A stretch of 64,000 nt of DNA, from assembly GCF_000829455.1 (NCBI RefSeq), contig NZ_JXAK01000015.1:53195-117194 (forward strand). Direction: 5' to 3'. Origin of the DNA: Gordoniibacillus kamchatkensis. GTDB lineage: Bacteria; Bacillota; Bacilli; Paenibacillales; NBRC-103111. This document shows, in pieces, positions 42,246-50,523 of this stretch. Numbering within the stretch: position 1 is the stretch's first letter; every line of letters begins with the position of its first letter. The notes under the pieces are model-generated. The model did no database searches, was not told the origin of the DNA, and saw only the letters and a list, made by a program, of their open reading frames with translations. A program made the translations under genes and the position numbers.

Positions 42246-43368
42246 TCAGATTACGGACTTCTCCTGTTCAAATGCGAACGAAATGGCCCCTAGCGCCCCC
42301 GCTTCTTCTCCCAGGCCGGACAATCCGATGGCGGTGCGGATCGGAGTAATCGCGGATACGGTCGACTGAATCTGCTCTACTACGGGCTGCATAAACCGCG
42401 ACACTTCGCCGCCGATAATCACTTTCTCCGGATTGAGCAAGCTCACGATGTTGGCGATGCCGAGAGACAAATGATTGACAAAGCGGTTTACGACCCGCGA
42501 AGAAGCTTCCGCTCCCCGCCGCGCTTCCGCAAATAAAGCTTCGACGGAGCTGGCGTATTGCGCCAACGCTTGTCCCGACACTTTTTTGTCGAACACACCG
42601 TATTCGCCGAGATTGTTAAAGTTTCGATGAAGCAAATCTTCCTCCAGAACGAGGTAGCCCAGCTCGCCGGCCATATAATCTTTGCCGTGAACGAGGCTGC
42701 CGTTGGCGACAATTGCGCTCCCGACGCCTGCCCCGATGTGAATGTAGACGAAGTCGTCGATATTTTGCGCGGCGCCGATCCATCTTTCGGCAAGCGCCGA
42801 GCAGTTGACGTCGTTATTGATATAGATCGGCTTATCGAAATATCGCTTCATCTCGGCCACGAAAGGAACTTGCTCCCATTTCAGCTCCGGCGCATCCACA
42901 ATGATGCCGTCTACGCTGTTCGTCAAGCCCGGAATGCTGAACCCCAAGGAAATGACTTTGTCCATCGGAACCTCGATCTCGTCGAGGCTTTTGACGATGT
43001 AGGCATGGATGGATTCGCGATCCGCCGGTATTTCCGCCCGCTTCAAATAGTCGATATTCCCGTCCAGGTCGGCGATGCATACGTGCAGGCCGCTTTTCGT
43101 GATTTCGACGCCAACGCCGTAGCCGGATTTCGGGTTGAAGCCCAGCTTGATAGCCCGCCGTCCGCCTTCTTTCGTGGAGTCGCCCAGCCCGGTTTCGCTC
43201 ACAAATTTTTTTGGCAATAAGCTCGTCGACGATGGACGACACCGTGGAACGGCTTAAATTCAATTTTTTCGCCACGTCCGCTCTGCTGATCGGCTGGTCT
43301 GTTCGAATCGTGTCCAGGACAAGGTCTTGATTAATTTTTTTTATAAGCTCTAAATGGGCTTTGCTCAT
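42246..43368 (-). pseudogene. ROK family transcriptional repressor, frameshift in an A7 run
   Basis: The N-terminal winged helix-turn-helix (MSKAHLELIKKINQ, then PISRADVAKKLNLSRSTVSSIVDELIAKK) belongs to the XylR/NagC type. After AKK the frame is lost in a run of seven A at about 43206-43213; with six A it continues KFVSETGLGDSTKEGGRRAI into the ROK ligand domain (IYINNDVNCSALAERW, HIGAGVGSAIVANG, VIIGGEVSR). Joined length is about 373 residues. The ROK zinc Cys motif is missing here too (HRNFNNLGEYGVF). It is the natural repressor for the operator at 42100-42134 and likely for its own promoter. Assembly error and phase variation are both possible. Confidence 0.85.
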
Positions 43369-43392
43369 AGCTCTAATCCCCTGTCACGATAA

Positions 43393-43454
43393 GTTTGTTA
43401 TACCATCGAATTAACTGTTAGATTTAAAGTATACTTTGCGGAAACAAACGTCAA
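43393..43454 (-). promoter_or_regulatory. Probable promoter and auto-operator of the ROK repressor
   Basis: Minus strand TTGACG (43454-43449), 15-base spacer (short), TATACT (43433-43428). Downstream, GTTTGTTA (43393-43400) and TAACTGTTAG (43412-43421) resemble the half-sites of the operon operator. It suggests autorepression; the spacing makes the promoter call tentative. Confidence 0.4.
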
Positions 43455-43568
43455 GTCTTTACCGCCTCGCACTCGCTCTTTGCCGCCTCCATTCCGGTGT
43501 CCGCGAAATCGTCCCGGCATATACATATACAATTAACAACCTTGATATGAAAGAGGGTGCCGGTTCGC

Positions 43569-43886
43569 ATGATTCGTGTTTTTTTGGACGACAACAGGCC
43601 CTGCCCCCGCGGTTACCACCTGGCGAGATCGGTGAAGGAATGCATTGAACTGTTGAAAAAACATAAGGTGGACATTTTATCTCTCGATTACAACCTGGGA
43701 CTAGGCCGGCCTAACGGAATGGACTTGGCTCAATATATGGTAAAGCACAAGCTGTACGCCAAACGAATCGTCATTCACAGCGCAAATCCGTATGGCCGCT
43801 TCAGAATGTACCATTTGCTGCAAGCAAACAAACCTAAGGGTGTGGCGATAACGATTCGTCCTAAGCCGATTTACTTCGGTTTTTAA
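43569..43886 (+). CDS. Cyclic-phosphate-processing receiver (cREC) domain protein
   Basis: About 105 residues. The pattern IRVFLDDNRPCPRGYHLARSV, then ECIELLKKHKVDILSLDYNLG fits the cREC family (usually ...FLDDeR.pP.g...vr...ea...l......iSLDhDLG), a receiver-like domain thought to process cyclic-phosphate RNA ends. The C-terminus carries HSANPYGRFRMYHLLQ. It stands alone, so its partner is unknown. I take the ATG at 43569; a GTG at 43557 overlaps the purine-rich RBS. Function in this organism unknown. Such genes occur in phage-defence and RNA-repair contexts. Confidence 0.7.
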   Translation: MIRVFLDDNRPCPRGYHLARSVKECIELLKKHKVDILSLDYNLGLGRPNGMDLAQYMVKHKLYAKRIVIHSANPYGRFRMYHLLQANKPKGVAITIRPKPIYFGF

Positions 43887-43962
43887 CTGAATGTGCCCGG
43901 TACAAGTGTCCATACCGTCTTTGAGCAACCACATATTTATGTAGAAAAAGAACCGAACCAGG

Positions 43963-44244
43963 GTGATCGATTTGAATCCAGGGCCGCAAGTCGAAACTGT
44001 ATCCAAGTTCCTTCAATCCATTCAAAATATCGTTGTCTCCATTAAGGAATTGGCGCCAACGATCAAAAATGTGGTAGGCTTCTTAAATGGTCCGGCAACC
44101 GATGTCTACACAGACGACGATGAAATTCCCGAGGAGGGATACTTAACCTACCCTCGGGCTCGCCCTAAAAAGAAACCGAGGAGAAGGAAGAAGGTTACAT
44201 CGAATAAGAAGCGCGCGAGGACGAAAAAACGCAATAATACCTAG
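43963..44244 (+). CDS. Small protein with amphipathic N-terminus and very basic C-terminus
   Basis: 93 residues, not recognised. Residues 10-45 form a hydrophobic/amphipathic stretch (VSKFLQSIQNIVVSIKEL, VVGFLNG); an acidic patch DDDEIPEEGYLTYP follows; the last 27 residues are mostly Lys and Arg (KKKPRRRKKVTSNKKRARTKKR). Such architecture is seen in nucleic-acid- or spore-associated proteins, but that is only a resemblance. The start is GTG at 43963 or TTG at 43972; AGGGTG overlaps, so it is uncertain. It may form a unit with the cREC gene 77 bases upstream. Confidence 0.55.
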   Translation: MIDLNPGPQVETVSKFLQSIQNIVVSIKELAPTIKNVVGFLNGPATDVYTDDDEIPEEGYLTYPRARPKKKPRRRKKVTSNKKRARTKKRNNT

Positions 44245-44336
44245 CCCTCACGGTTTGTCGGCAATTTTGATCGTCACCTCGACGTACCGCTTATGGCGCA
44301 TCAAACATATAAAAAAAGAAATTCGTTGAAAAAACA

Positions 44337-44397
44337 AAAACCTTACCACAGTAAACATGCCCCTCCACCGGAGGGATATGGTTACGGGTAAGGTTTT
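44337..44397. terminator. Nested hairpin, probable bidirectional terminator
   Basis: Outer arms AAAACCTTACC / GGTAAGGTTTT (11 bp), inner hairpin CCCTCC / GGAGGG with a 3-base loop. It lies between two convergent units (plus-strand small gene, minus-strand YdcZ). The regions before and after it (44245-44336 and 44398-44535) show nothing else. Confidence 0.65.
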
Positions 44398-44535
44398 CTC
44401 TATAGGCTCGTGCCCGACCGTGAACTATTCCGTTGATCGCCTACCATATAGAACGGATTCCGCTATTGGTCAATTGAATGGTCCAAGCATCCAGCTTGGC
44501 CGGCGCTTACGTGCGATAGCCGAATTTGTTGCAAT

Positions 44536-44993
44536 CTACGACTCTTGAGCCTTGCGTCTACCGCTTAACTTAAATACCAAGATGCCGCCTACTATGACCA
44601 GCACGCCGATCAACTGCTTGAAAGTGAAAGGAACCTGTTCCAGACCTAGCCAGCCAAAGGAGTCGCATAATAATGCAAACGCAAGCTGCGATGACAAAAC
44701 TATCGAGATGGCATACGTAGGACCGAGCAGCCGTATTCCTTGCACCAGACAGACGACCACTCCTACTCCTAATAAGCCGCTCGCCCAGTACCATGGCTGC
44801 ATATGTTGCAGTGCAAATAGCTGCTTCCCTTGCAAGATGAGACCGATCGTCAAGGAAGCCGCAAACCCCATGCCCAACACTAATGCCGTTGTTGCCCAAG
44901 ATCCCGCCCGTTCATTCACCTTGCTGTTGAAAATATTTTGCAGACTGACGACGAGAGCCTGCCAAGTAGCGCCAATAGCAGTCCCAGGACCAT
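44536..44993 (-). pseudogene. YdcZ-type DMT small membrane transporter, one frameshift
   Basis: Small DMT-superfamily protein (DUF606). The main frame from 44919 reads VNERAGSWATTALVLGMGF and onward, with four hydrophobic segments. The family N-terminus lies upstream in another frame: MVLGLLLALLG from ATG 44993, then after one missing base near 44965, ALVVSLQNIFNSKVNE joins it. Restored length is about 152 residues, a normal YdcZ. AAAGGGAGG precedes ATG 44993. It pairs with the second YdcZ at 45776; such pairs are thought to form heterodimers. The indel is probably an assembly error. Confidence 0.75.
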
Positions 44994-45029
44994 CGCTGTT
45001 CCGCCTCCCTTTTTGCGCGAATGACTTCG

Positions 45030-45728
45030 CTATTCGTAAATATTATGGCTGGCCAGCTCGCTTAATTTCCCCCTGTCGTTAACGAGGATAACTCCCTTTT
45101 TACGCTCAATCAGACCTTTGCCGCATAACTGCCGAATAACCCGGTTGAGGTGCCTGTAGCTGGTTCCAATCAAGTTCGCCACATCCTTCAGATCGGCTGT
45201 CCGCAGCTGCCCCTTAAAGAGAGAGTCGGATTCGTCGAAGGAGACCGACAACAAATAGCTGGCCAAACGCACTTCCACCGGATGCAGCAAATTGAAGCTC
45301 AAGGAATTGGATTTTATGTGGAACTTTCGCGTAATCATTTCCAGCAAAAATTGCAGCAACGGCGCGTAATCCGTTCCGTATTTTTTTAGCCACCGGTAGT
45401 GAACGGCGATCATGGTGACGGGCGATACGGCCTCAACCGTGTTGATTATGTCAATCCCGCGCACGTATTCGACATCCCCGATCAGATCCAGCGGCGTCTT
45501 GAAAGAGAGGATAAGCGTTTTGCCCTCCGCCGAGGTAGTGTAAATTTTAATCTTCCCTTTCACAAGCACATACAGATGCTGGGCTGGCTCTCCTTGCGAA
45601 CAGATCAGTTCCCCTTGATCAAAGCTGTACAGCGACAAATGCGGCAGCAATTGTTCGTTAAATATGGACTTCAAGTGATGAGCTTGCAAATAACGGTTCA
45701 GCTGCTCCCGGTCGTTCAGTTGCTTCAT
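45030..45728 (-). CDS. Crp/Fnr family regulator (YeiL-like)
   Basis: 232 residues. The cNMP-binding-like beta-barrel (residues 30-130) includes CSQGEPAQHLYVLVKGKIKIY and FKTPLDLIGDVEY. The winged helix at the C-terminus is LKDVANLIGTSYRHLNRVIRQLCGKGLIERK. No N-terminal Cys cluster is present, so it is not an Fnr-type iron-sulfur sensor. It is placed between two YdcZ genes in the same direction and probably controls them. The spacing of 36-48 bases supports a three-gene operon. Confidence 0.85.
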   Translation of the reverse strand: MKQLNDREQLNRYLQAHHLKSIFNEQLLPHLSLYSFDQGELICSQGEPAQHLYVLVKGKIKIYTTSAEGKTLILSFKTPLDLIGDVEYVRGIDIINTVEAVSPVTMIAVHYRWLKKYGTDYAPLLQFLLEMITRKFHIKSNSLSFNLLHPVEVRLASYLLSVSFDESDSLFKGQLRTADLKDVANLIGTSYRHLNRVIRQLCGKGLIERKKGVILVNDRGKLSELASHNIYE

Positions 45729-45775
45729 TCCTCGTTTTCACCTCCTGCTGTTCGCCTGCCACCTCTTATATGTTA

Positions 45776-46201
45776 TCAGAGCCTTAGTATCGCCACACCG
45801 GCAATCATCATCCCGATGCCGATAAACTGGGGCAGCCCCATCTTCCGCTTCCCGACGCCGAACCATCCGTTGCTGTCGATTAAAAAGGTCAGGCTCAGTT
45901 GGGCAATCAGAATAGCGGATACGGTAACGGTAACGCCGATCTGCTGAATAGACGTAACATTGCTGAAAATAATGACCGCCGCGAAAGCGCCGCCGATCAA
46001 ATATAGCGGCTTCACTTGCTTAAATCTTTGCCATTTGCCGTCCCGGACGAACATCAAAATAAGCAAGGCCGCAAGGAATCCGGTCAGCTGCGTAACCGTC
46101 GCCGCTTGCCAAGTGCCGATATGTTGGCTGATCTCGGAATTGGCAACTCCTTGCAAAGTAATCAGAACCCCGCCCAGCAACGCGAATAAACTCCCTTTCA
46201 T
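45776..46201 (-). CDS. YdcZ-type DMT small membrane transporter
   Basis: 141 residues, four to five hydrophobic segments: GSLFALLGGVLITLQGVANS (family start), ATVTQLTGFLAALLILMF, LYLIGGAFAAVIIFSNVTS and a final PQFIGIGMMIAGVAIL. It is the partner of the YdcZ at 44536. I use the ATG at 46201, with GGAG 9 bases upstream; the ATG at 46216 has no RBS. Substrates of the family are poorly known. Confidence 0.8.
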   Translation of the reverse strand: MKGSLFALLGGVLITLQGVANSEISQHIGTWQAATVTQLTGFLAALLILMFVRDGKWQRFKQVKPLYLIGGAFAAVIIFSNVTSIQQIGVTVTVSAILIAQLSLTFLIDSNGWFGVGKRKMGLPQFIGIGMMIAGVAILRL

Positions 46202-46287
46202 CTCGTTTCTCTCCATGTTTTCGACATGCCATTATTACATGATATTTTGCGTGTTTGGGAAAGGACAAATGTCCCTAAACAATAACG

Positions 46288-46327
46288 AAAAGCCCGTTTA
46301 CGCCATTTCAAGGCTAAACGGGCTTTT
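46288..46327. terminator. Bidirectional terminator between the YdcZ operon and the Nudix gene
   Basis: Perfect 13-bp stem AAAAGCCCGTTTA / TAAACGGGCTTTT with a 14-base loop. The right arm (GGGCTTTT) can alternatively be replaced by the same bases at 46501-46508. Confidence 0.8.
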
Positions 46328-46511
46328 CAGGTTGCCCAAGAAAGTATGGCTGCGCTGCGGATTGGAAATGTGGGTCTCCGGCTTCCTTGAACTCGTGTTC
46401 CAATGAATAAGGAAATAAGGTTGGAACACGAGTGCAAAGGCACACGCTACGCTCTCTGACCCACATTTCCATCCTCCGCTCCGCCGTTCTGGGGCAGCCT
46501 GGGCTTTTTTT
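46328..46511. repeat. Large nested inverted repeat (about 180 nt)
   Basis: Three concentric arm pairs: CAGGTTGCCC (46328-46337) with GGGCAGCCTG (46492-46501), 9 of 10; TGGAAATGTGGGTC (46363-46376) with GACCCACATTTCCA (46458-46471), perfect 14 bp; ACTCGTGTTCCAA (46391-46403) with TTGGAACACGAGT (46421-46433), perfect 13 bp. On the plus strand it ends in TTTTTTT (46505-46511). It has no gene. It could be a MITE-like element or a long structured RNA. Confidence 0.8.
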
Positions 46512-46514
46512 CAT

Positions 46515-46916
46515 CTATGCAAGCCGCTTCATCTCGCGCAATTGTTCAAAAATGAGCCGGCTGACAGGAGATATGCGGTCCCGGTCCTTATAGGTTAACC
46601 AGGCCAGCTCTTCGATTTCGGAAGCCGGCCTCAGCTCCCCCTCGAAATCGGCAAAGTAACAGGCCATTTTCACGACAACCCCTTCCGGTTTGCCGTGGGC
46701 CCCGGCTTCGAACGTTCCGAGCGGTGCGGCCGTCTCAGGCTTGATTCGAACGGAAAGCTCCTCTTCGATTTCCCGCACAAGCGTGTCGATGTCGGTTTCG
46801 CCGGGTTCCCTCTTGCCTCCGGGAATATAGTAAGTATCGTTTCCTTTGGAACGGGCGCAAAGGATTCGGCCCTCCACAATGTATATCCATGCGATCTTGT
46901 CGATGATTGTTGCCAT
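46515..46916 (-). CDS. Nudix hydrolase
   Basis: 133 residues. The Nudix box reads GGKREPGETDIDTLVREIEEE, i.e. G-x5-E-x7-REUxEE, with the final Gly of the consensus replaced by Ser. It hydrolyses a nucleoside diphosphate-linked substrate; which one is unknown. It starts 2 bases before the DUF4091 stop and shares its direction, so it is the last gene of that unit. Downstream is the large inverted repeat. Confidence 0.88.
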   Translation of the reverse strand: MATIIDKIAWIYIVEGRILCARSKGNDTYYIPGGKREPGETDIDTLVREIEEELSVRIKPETAAPLGTFEAGAHGKPEGVVVKMACYFADFEGELRPASEIEELAWLTYKDRDRISPVSRLIFEQLREMKRLA

Positions 46917-46917
46917 T

Positions 46918-48600
46918 TCAGCGGCCCTCTGTTTTCAGTCCTTCTCTAATAGCGCGGTTGACCGCTTCCCGGCGGCTTAGCAGCCATGCGGTATCGGTCG
47001 GGCAAACGTCGAAATCGAGCCCTTCCGGCAGCCCTTCTTCCACCAGCTGCAGCACTCGCTCGCGCCCGATCATGCTTTCCAGCAGCTGCAGCGCACGGAG
47101 ATCTTGCAGCGCCTCGAAAAATACTTCCAGCCGGATCGACTCGATCGGCCCGTCTTCGCCCGGATAAACGACGAACGCATCGCCCGACGGAAAAGCCAAG
47201 CCGGCATCCGTCACCCGGTACGGATCGATCGGGTACTTCGAATATTGCGAATACCAGAAATTGTAGCCCCAGTGCAGGAAGCCCGCGATGTTTCCTTTAT
47301 ACAGCTGCATCCCTATGACGCGGTTCCGAACGGAGGGCATATTGAAAAACCGGTTGGACACCTGCTTGTACTGCGAGCAGCAATAATAGGTCCATAAATT
47401 CGGTATGCCGTTCTCCTGAAACTCCCGGATATGATTGCTCGCCGGAATCGGGTTCCTCACAAGCCCCTGCTCGTAAAATTCGTAATTCGACAACGCATCG
47501 ATAACCGGGTAATCAGCCAGATGCTTGGCAACGATTTGGCTTGCGCTCCGATAAGTAGGCAGATGATTCAAGCCGGGTTCGTCCGATACGTGAAAATAGC
47601 TGTGCGCTTCCAAGCCATGCTCCCGGATAAACTGAAGCAACGACGGCAGAAACTGGTCGAGAAACGCCGCGTACTGCCGGCCGGAAGCGTCGGTTTCCCA
47701 GCCGAAGATCTGTTTGTACTGTCCGTTCTCGCTCGCCATAATTTTCGGCGCGTGAGCGGCGCCCCATTGGGTGAACAAGTGGGAAAATTCGAGGAAACGA
47801 ATGCCGTGCCGTTCGCAAAGGTCGACCCAGCGCTTCAAGCGGCCAAATCCGAACGTGTAACGATCCCCGTCCTTGACGACATCGACCAGCTGCACCGTCG
47901 GGCGCTCCCCGCCCACCTGCGTGTCCAGCGGCGGCGTAAAAATCGGGGTCAATATCATATTGATACCGTGCCGCGACGCCGTTTCCATATAGCGCTCGAT
48001 CCAAATCCAGTGAGCTTCGCTGAATATATCCACCCGATAATAGGTAGCGAGGCAGTCGGTGTGGAGCCATTCCGTATGGAGCAGCTTCTGTTCCGGCAGC
48101 CGCGCGCCGACGATGTCCAGCTCGAAAGCTTCTTCACCGATCCGTTCGCCTTCGGCGGACTCGAAAATGACGCGGATCGGGTAGTTCCCTGCTTTCGCAT
48201 CGCTATCGATTTCCGCCGTTATCCAGATCGAACGCCATTGACCGGGGACGGCGGCGATACCTTCATTCGGGTGAACGGGAAATAGCGGATCCGGATACAG
48301 CCCCGGCGTCGACCGGAGCACGTGGCCGTCATGATCTCCGTAGCAAGGAAATTCCGACGGAGCGAGACCGACGGAACGAATGAGGAGCGCCGCCGGCAAA
48401 TCCGTCTCGATCCGGACGCCGATCGACTTCAGCGTGCGGGTTTGCGGTCCGCCGAGGCGATAGGCGATCTGGAACGAATACGTTTCGCCCTGAAGCGCCG
48501 AAGCGTTCGCATAAGGGAGATCTTGCAGTTCCTCATCCGCGAACACCTTGGTAAGCGAGCTCAAACATCGGGTTTGAAACGAGTAGTTGCCGCTGGACAT
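46918..48600 (-). CDS. DUF4091 domain protein, putative glycoside hydrolase
   Basis: 560 residues, no signal peptide, so cytoplasmic. The N-terminal beta domain (to about 180) is followed by a TIM-barrel-like DUF4091 region with TEWLHTDCLATYYRVDIFSE, LEFSHLFTQWG, SYFHVSDEPGLNHL and FLHWGYNFWYS. The Asp-Glu in VSDEP is the likely catalytic pair by analogy with clan-A hydrolases. The family is linked to glycan breakdown. It lies downstream of GH2 and the importer, in the same direction, 126 bases past GH2. Confidence 0.8.
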   Translation of the reverse strand: MSSGNYSFQTRCLSSLTKVFADEELQDLPYANASALQGETYSFQIAYRLGGPQTRTLKSIGVRIETDLPAALLIRSVGLAPSEFPCYGDHDGHVLRSTPGLYPDPLFPVHPNEGIAAVPGQWRSIWITAEIDSDAKAGNYPIRVIFESAEGERIGEEAFELDIVGARLPEQKLLHTEWLHTDCLATYYRVDIFSEAHWIWIERYMETASRHGINMILTPIFTPPLDTQVGGERPTVQLVDVVKDGDRYTFGFGRLKRWVDLCERHGIRFLEFSHLFTQWGAAHAPKIMASENGQYKQIFGWETDASGRQYAAFLDQFLPSLLQFIREHGLEAHSYFHVSDEPGLNHLPTYRSASQIVAKHLADYPVIDALSNYEFYEQGLVRNPIPASNHIREFQENGIPNLWTYYCCSQYKQVSNRFFNMPSVRNRVIGMQLYKGNIAGFLHWGYNFWYSQYSKYPIDPYRVTDAGLAFPSGDAFVVYPGEDGPIESIRLEVFFEALQDLRALQLLESMIGRERVLQLVEEGLPEGLDFDVCPTDTAWLLSRREAVNRAIREGLKTEGR

Positions 48601-48696
48601 GGAGAGAGTCCTCCTTCATAATAGCTGCCTTTTATTCGGGTCTTTCCAGATTATACAAAAGGACGCACCTAACGACAACAAGAAAAGGACAAGCCG

Positions 48697-48716
48697 CTCG
48701 GGAATATCGTCCCGAG
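48697..48716 (-). terminator. Weak hairpin after the GH2 gene
   Basis: Stem CTCGGGA / TCCCGAG with a 6-base loop, 11 bases past the GH2 stop. Minus-strand sequence after it is TTGTCCTTTTC; it would be a partial terminator with read-through to DUF4091. Confidence 0.5.
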
Positions 48717-48726
48717 GCTTATTCGA

Positions 48727-50499
48727 CTATGCCAGATTAATTTCCTTAATGACCTCAAGCGGAATTTTCGGGCTTCTTCCTTCCGTGAGCAGACCGTTCA
48801 TCTCTTGTTGAACGTCCGTGATTTGCGTATAACAGTATCCGCAAATGTAGTCTATGCTCTTGATTGCTTGCGTGATTTTGCGGAACCGCTCGATAAAAGC
48901 TTCCTCGCCCGCGACTTGATTTCCGTAGCCCCAACCTTTCTCGGTTTGGAAAGCGATGCCGCCAAACTCGCTGACTATGATCGGCTGCCCCTTGTATTCG
49001 TAGCCTTGAGCGAGCGCATACTTCCAATTGTTAAAAGTAATTTCATTGTTTACAATCGCCTGTTTATCCGCGTAACGGGACAAAAACGCGTCTCCGCTCT
49101 CCTCGTAATCGTGCAGCGTCAATATGTCGGAAACCGTATGCTCCCAGCCGTCATTCACAATAACGGGACGGCTCGGATCGATCGACTTCGTCAAATGATA
49201 AATGCCTTCCGTGAATTTCTGCTGCCGGCCGTCCGTCAGTACATGCATAATTCCCCAAGATTCGTTAAAGGGCACCCAGGTAATGATGCTGGGATGGTTG
49301 TATTGCTGCCGAACGATCTCCAGCCACTCTCTCGTAAACGTTTCGACCGCGATATCGTTGAACTCGAAAGTCGCCGCCATTTCCGACCAAACCAATAGCC
49401 CTTTGACATCGCACCAGTACAAGAAGCGGGCATCCTCGATTTTCATGTGCTTACGCACGCCGTTGTACCCCATAGCGAGTATCTTATCAATGTCTTCGAT
49501 AAGCGCCTCTTCCGAAGGAGGGGTCAAATGAGTGTCGGGCCAGTAGCCTTGATCCAAAATCAATCTTTGATAGACGGGGGTATTGTTCAGGAGCACTTTG
49601 CCTTTCTCAATCGAAACTTTTCTCATCCCGAAATAAGAATGCACATGATCGATCACGACGCCGTCCTGGATCAGAACAAATTCAACGTCGTACAAATTCG
49701 GATTTTGCGGCGACCAAGCATTCACTTTCCAAGGTCCGTTCGCTTCATGCAGCAAATCCGTTTCGACTTTCAGCCATGGCCGGTCGATGGCCAGGCTGAA
49801 CCGCTTGAGCACCGTGTCCTTAAAGCTGATTCGCGTCTCCAGCTCGAGCCCGGGATGGGACAAATCGCCCTCCGTCTCATATTCGAAGCGGACCGCTTGC
49901 TTGTCGAGATCAGGCGTGATTTTTACCGATTTGATATAAGTATGCGCGACATATTCCATCCAAACGCTTTGCCAAATGCCCGTCGTTTGAACATAAAAGC
50001 ACTCAAAGCTGTCTTTCACCCAACGCTGTTTGCCCCGCGGCTGCGTACAGCTTTGGCTGTCCTCCGCCTTAACGACAACAATGTTCTCATGCCCGTACTG
50101 AAGGTACGGAGTAATATCGAAGGAAAATGCCGCATACCCGCCTTGGTGCCCGCCGACATACGTTCCGTTTACCCACAGCTTGGCCGAGTAGTCTACCGCT
50201 TGAAAATGGAGGATAGCTCTTTTCCCGGCTTGTTCCGTTGGAATGGCCAGCGAACGCCGATACCATACATTCGGATGGAACGCTTCTTCGCCGATGCCGC
50301 TCGCTTTCGTTTCATAAGTAAAGGGAACGACGATTTTATGGCTCGCTTCAAATGCGTCAAACCATTTCTCCCGCTCGCCTGCATTGTCATCGTCAAAACG
50401 AAAATCCCATTCTCCGTTAAGGCAGAGCCATTCGTCGCGTACATACTGGGGCCTGGGATAGTCCTTGATATACTTCTTGGTCCGGTTCAACCGATTCAC
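48727..50499 (-). CDS. Glycoside hydrolase family 2 enzyme (beta-galactosidase/glucuronidase-like)
   Basis: 590 residues, cytoplasmic (no signal peptide). The sugar-binding domain has LNGEWDFRF and WYRRSLAIP; the jelly roll has VNGTYVGGHQGGYAAFSFDIT; the barrel contains NGVRKHMKIEDARFLYWCD, the acid/base Glu in ITWVPFNESWG, and the nucleophile Glu in IIVSEFGGIAFQTEKGWGYG. The exact substrate cannot be told. It is a paralogue of the enzyme at 57632, with a similar length and domain order. It follows its importer's binding-protein gene after an intercistronic hairpin and ends in a weak hairpin. Confidence 0.9.
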   Translation of the reverse strand: MNRLNRTKKYIKDYPRPQYVRDEWLCLNGEWDFRFDDDNAGEREKWFDAFEASHKIVVPFTYETKASGIGEEAFHPNVWYRRSLAIPTEQAGKRAILHFQAVDYSAKLWVNGTYVGGHQGGYAAFSFDITPYLQYGHENIVVVKAEDSQSCTQPRGKQRWVKDSFECFYVQTTGIWQSVWMEYVAHTYIKSVKITPDLDKQAVRFEYETEGDLSHPGLELETRISFKDTVLKRFSLAIDRPWLKVETDLLHEANGPWKVNAWSPQNPNLYDVEFVLIQDGVVIDHVHSYFGMRKVSIEKGKVLLNNTPVYQRLILDQGYWPDTHLTPPSEEALIEDIDKILAMGYNGVRKHMKIEDARFLYWCDVKGLLVWSEMAATFEFNDIAVETFTREWLEIVRQQYNHPSIITWVPFNESWGIMHVLTDGRQQKFTEGIYHLTKSIDPSRPVIVNDGWEHTVSDILTLHDYEESGDAFLSRYADKQAIVNNEITFNNWKYALAQGYEYKGQPIIVSEFGGIAFQTEKGWGYGNQVAGEEAFIERFRKITQAIKSIDYICGYCYTQITDVQQEMNGLLTEGRSPKIPLEVIKEINLA

Positions 50500-50523
50500 T
50501 CCTTATCGTGTACATATACAGAA

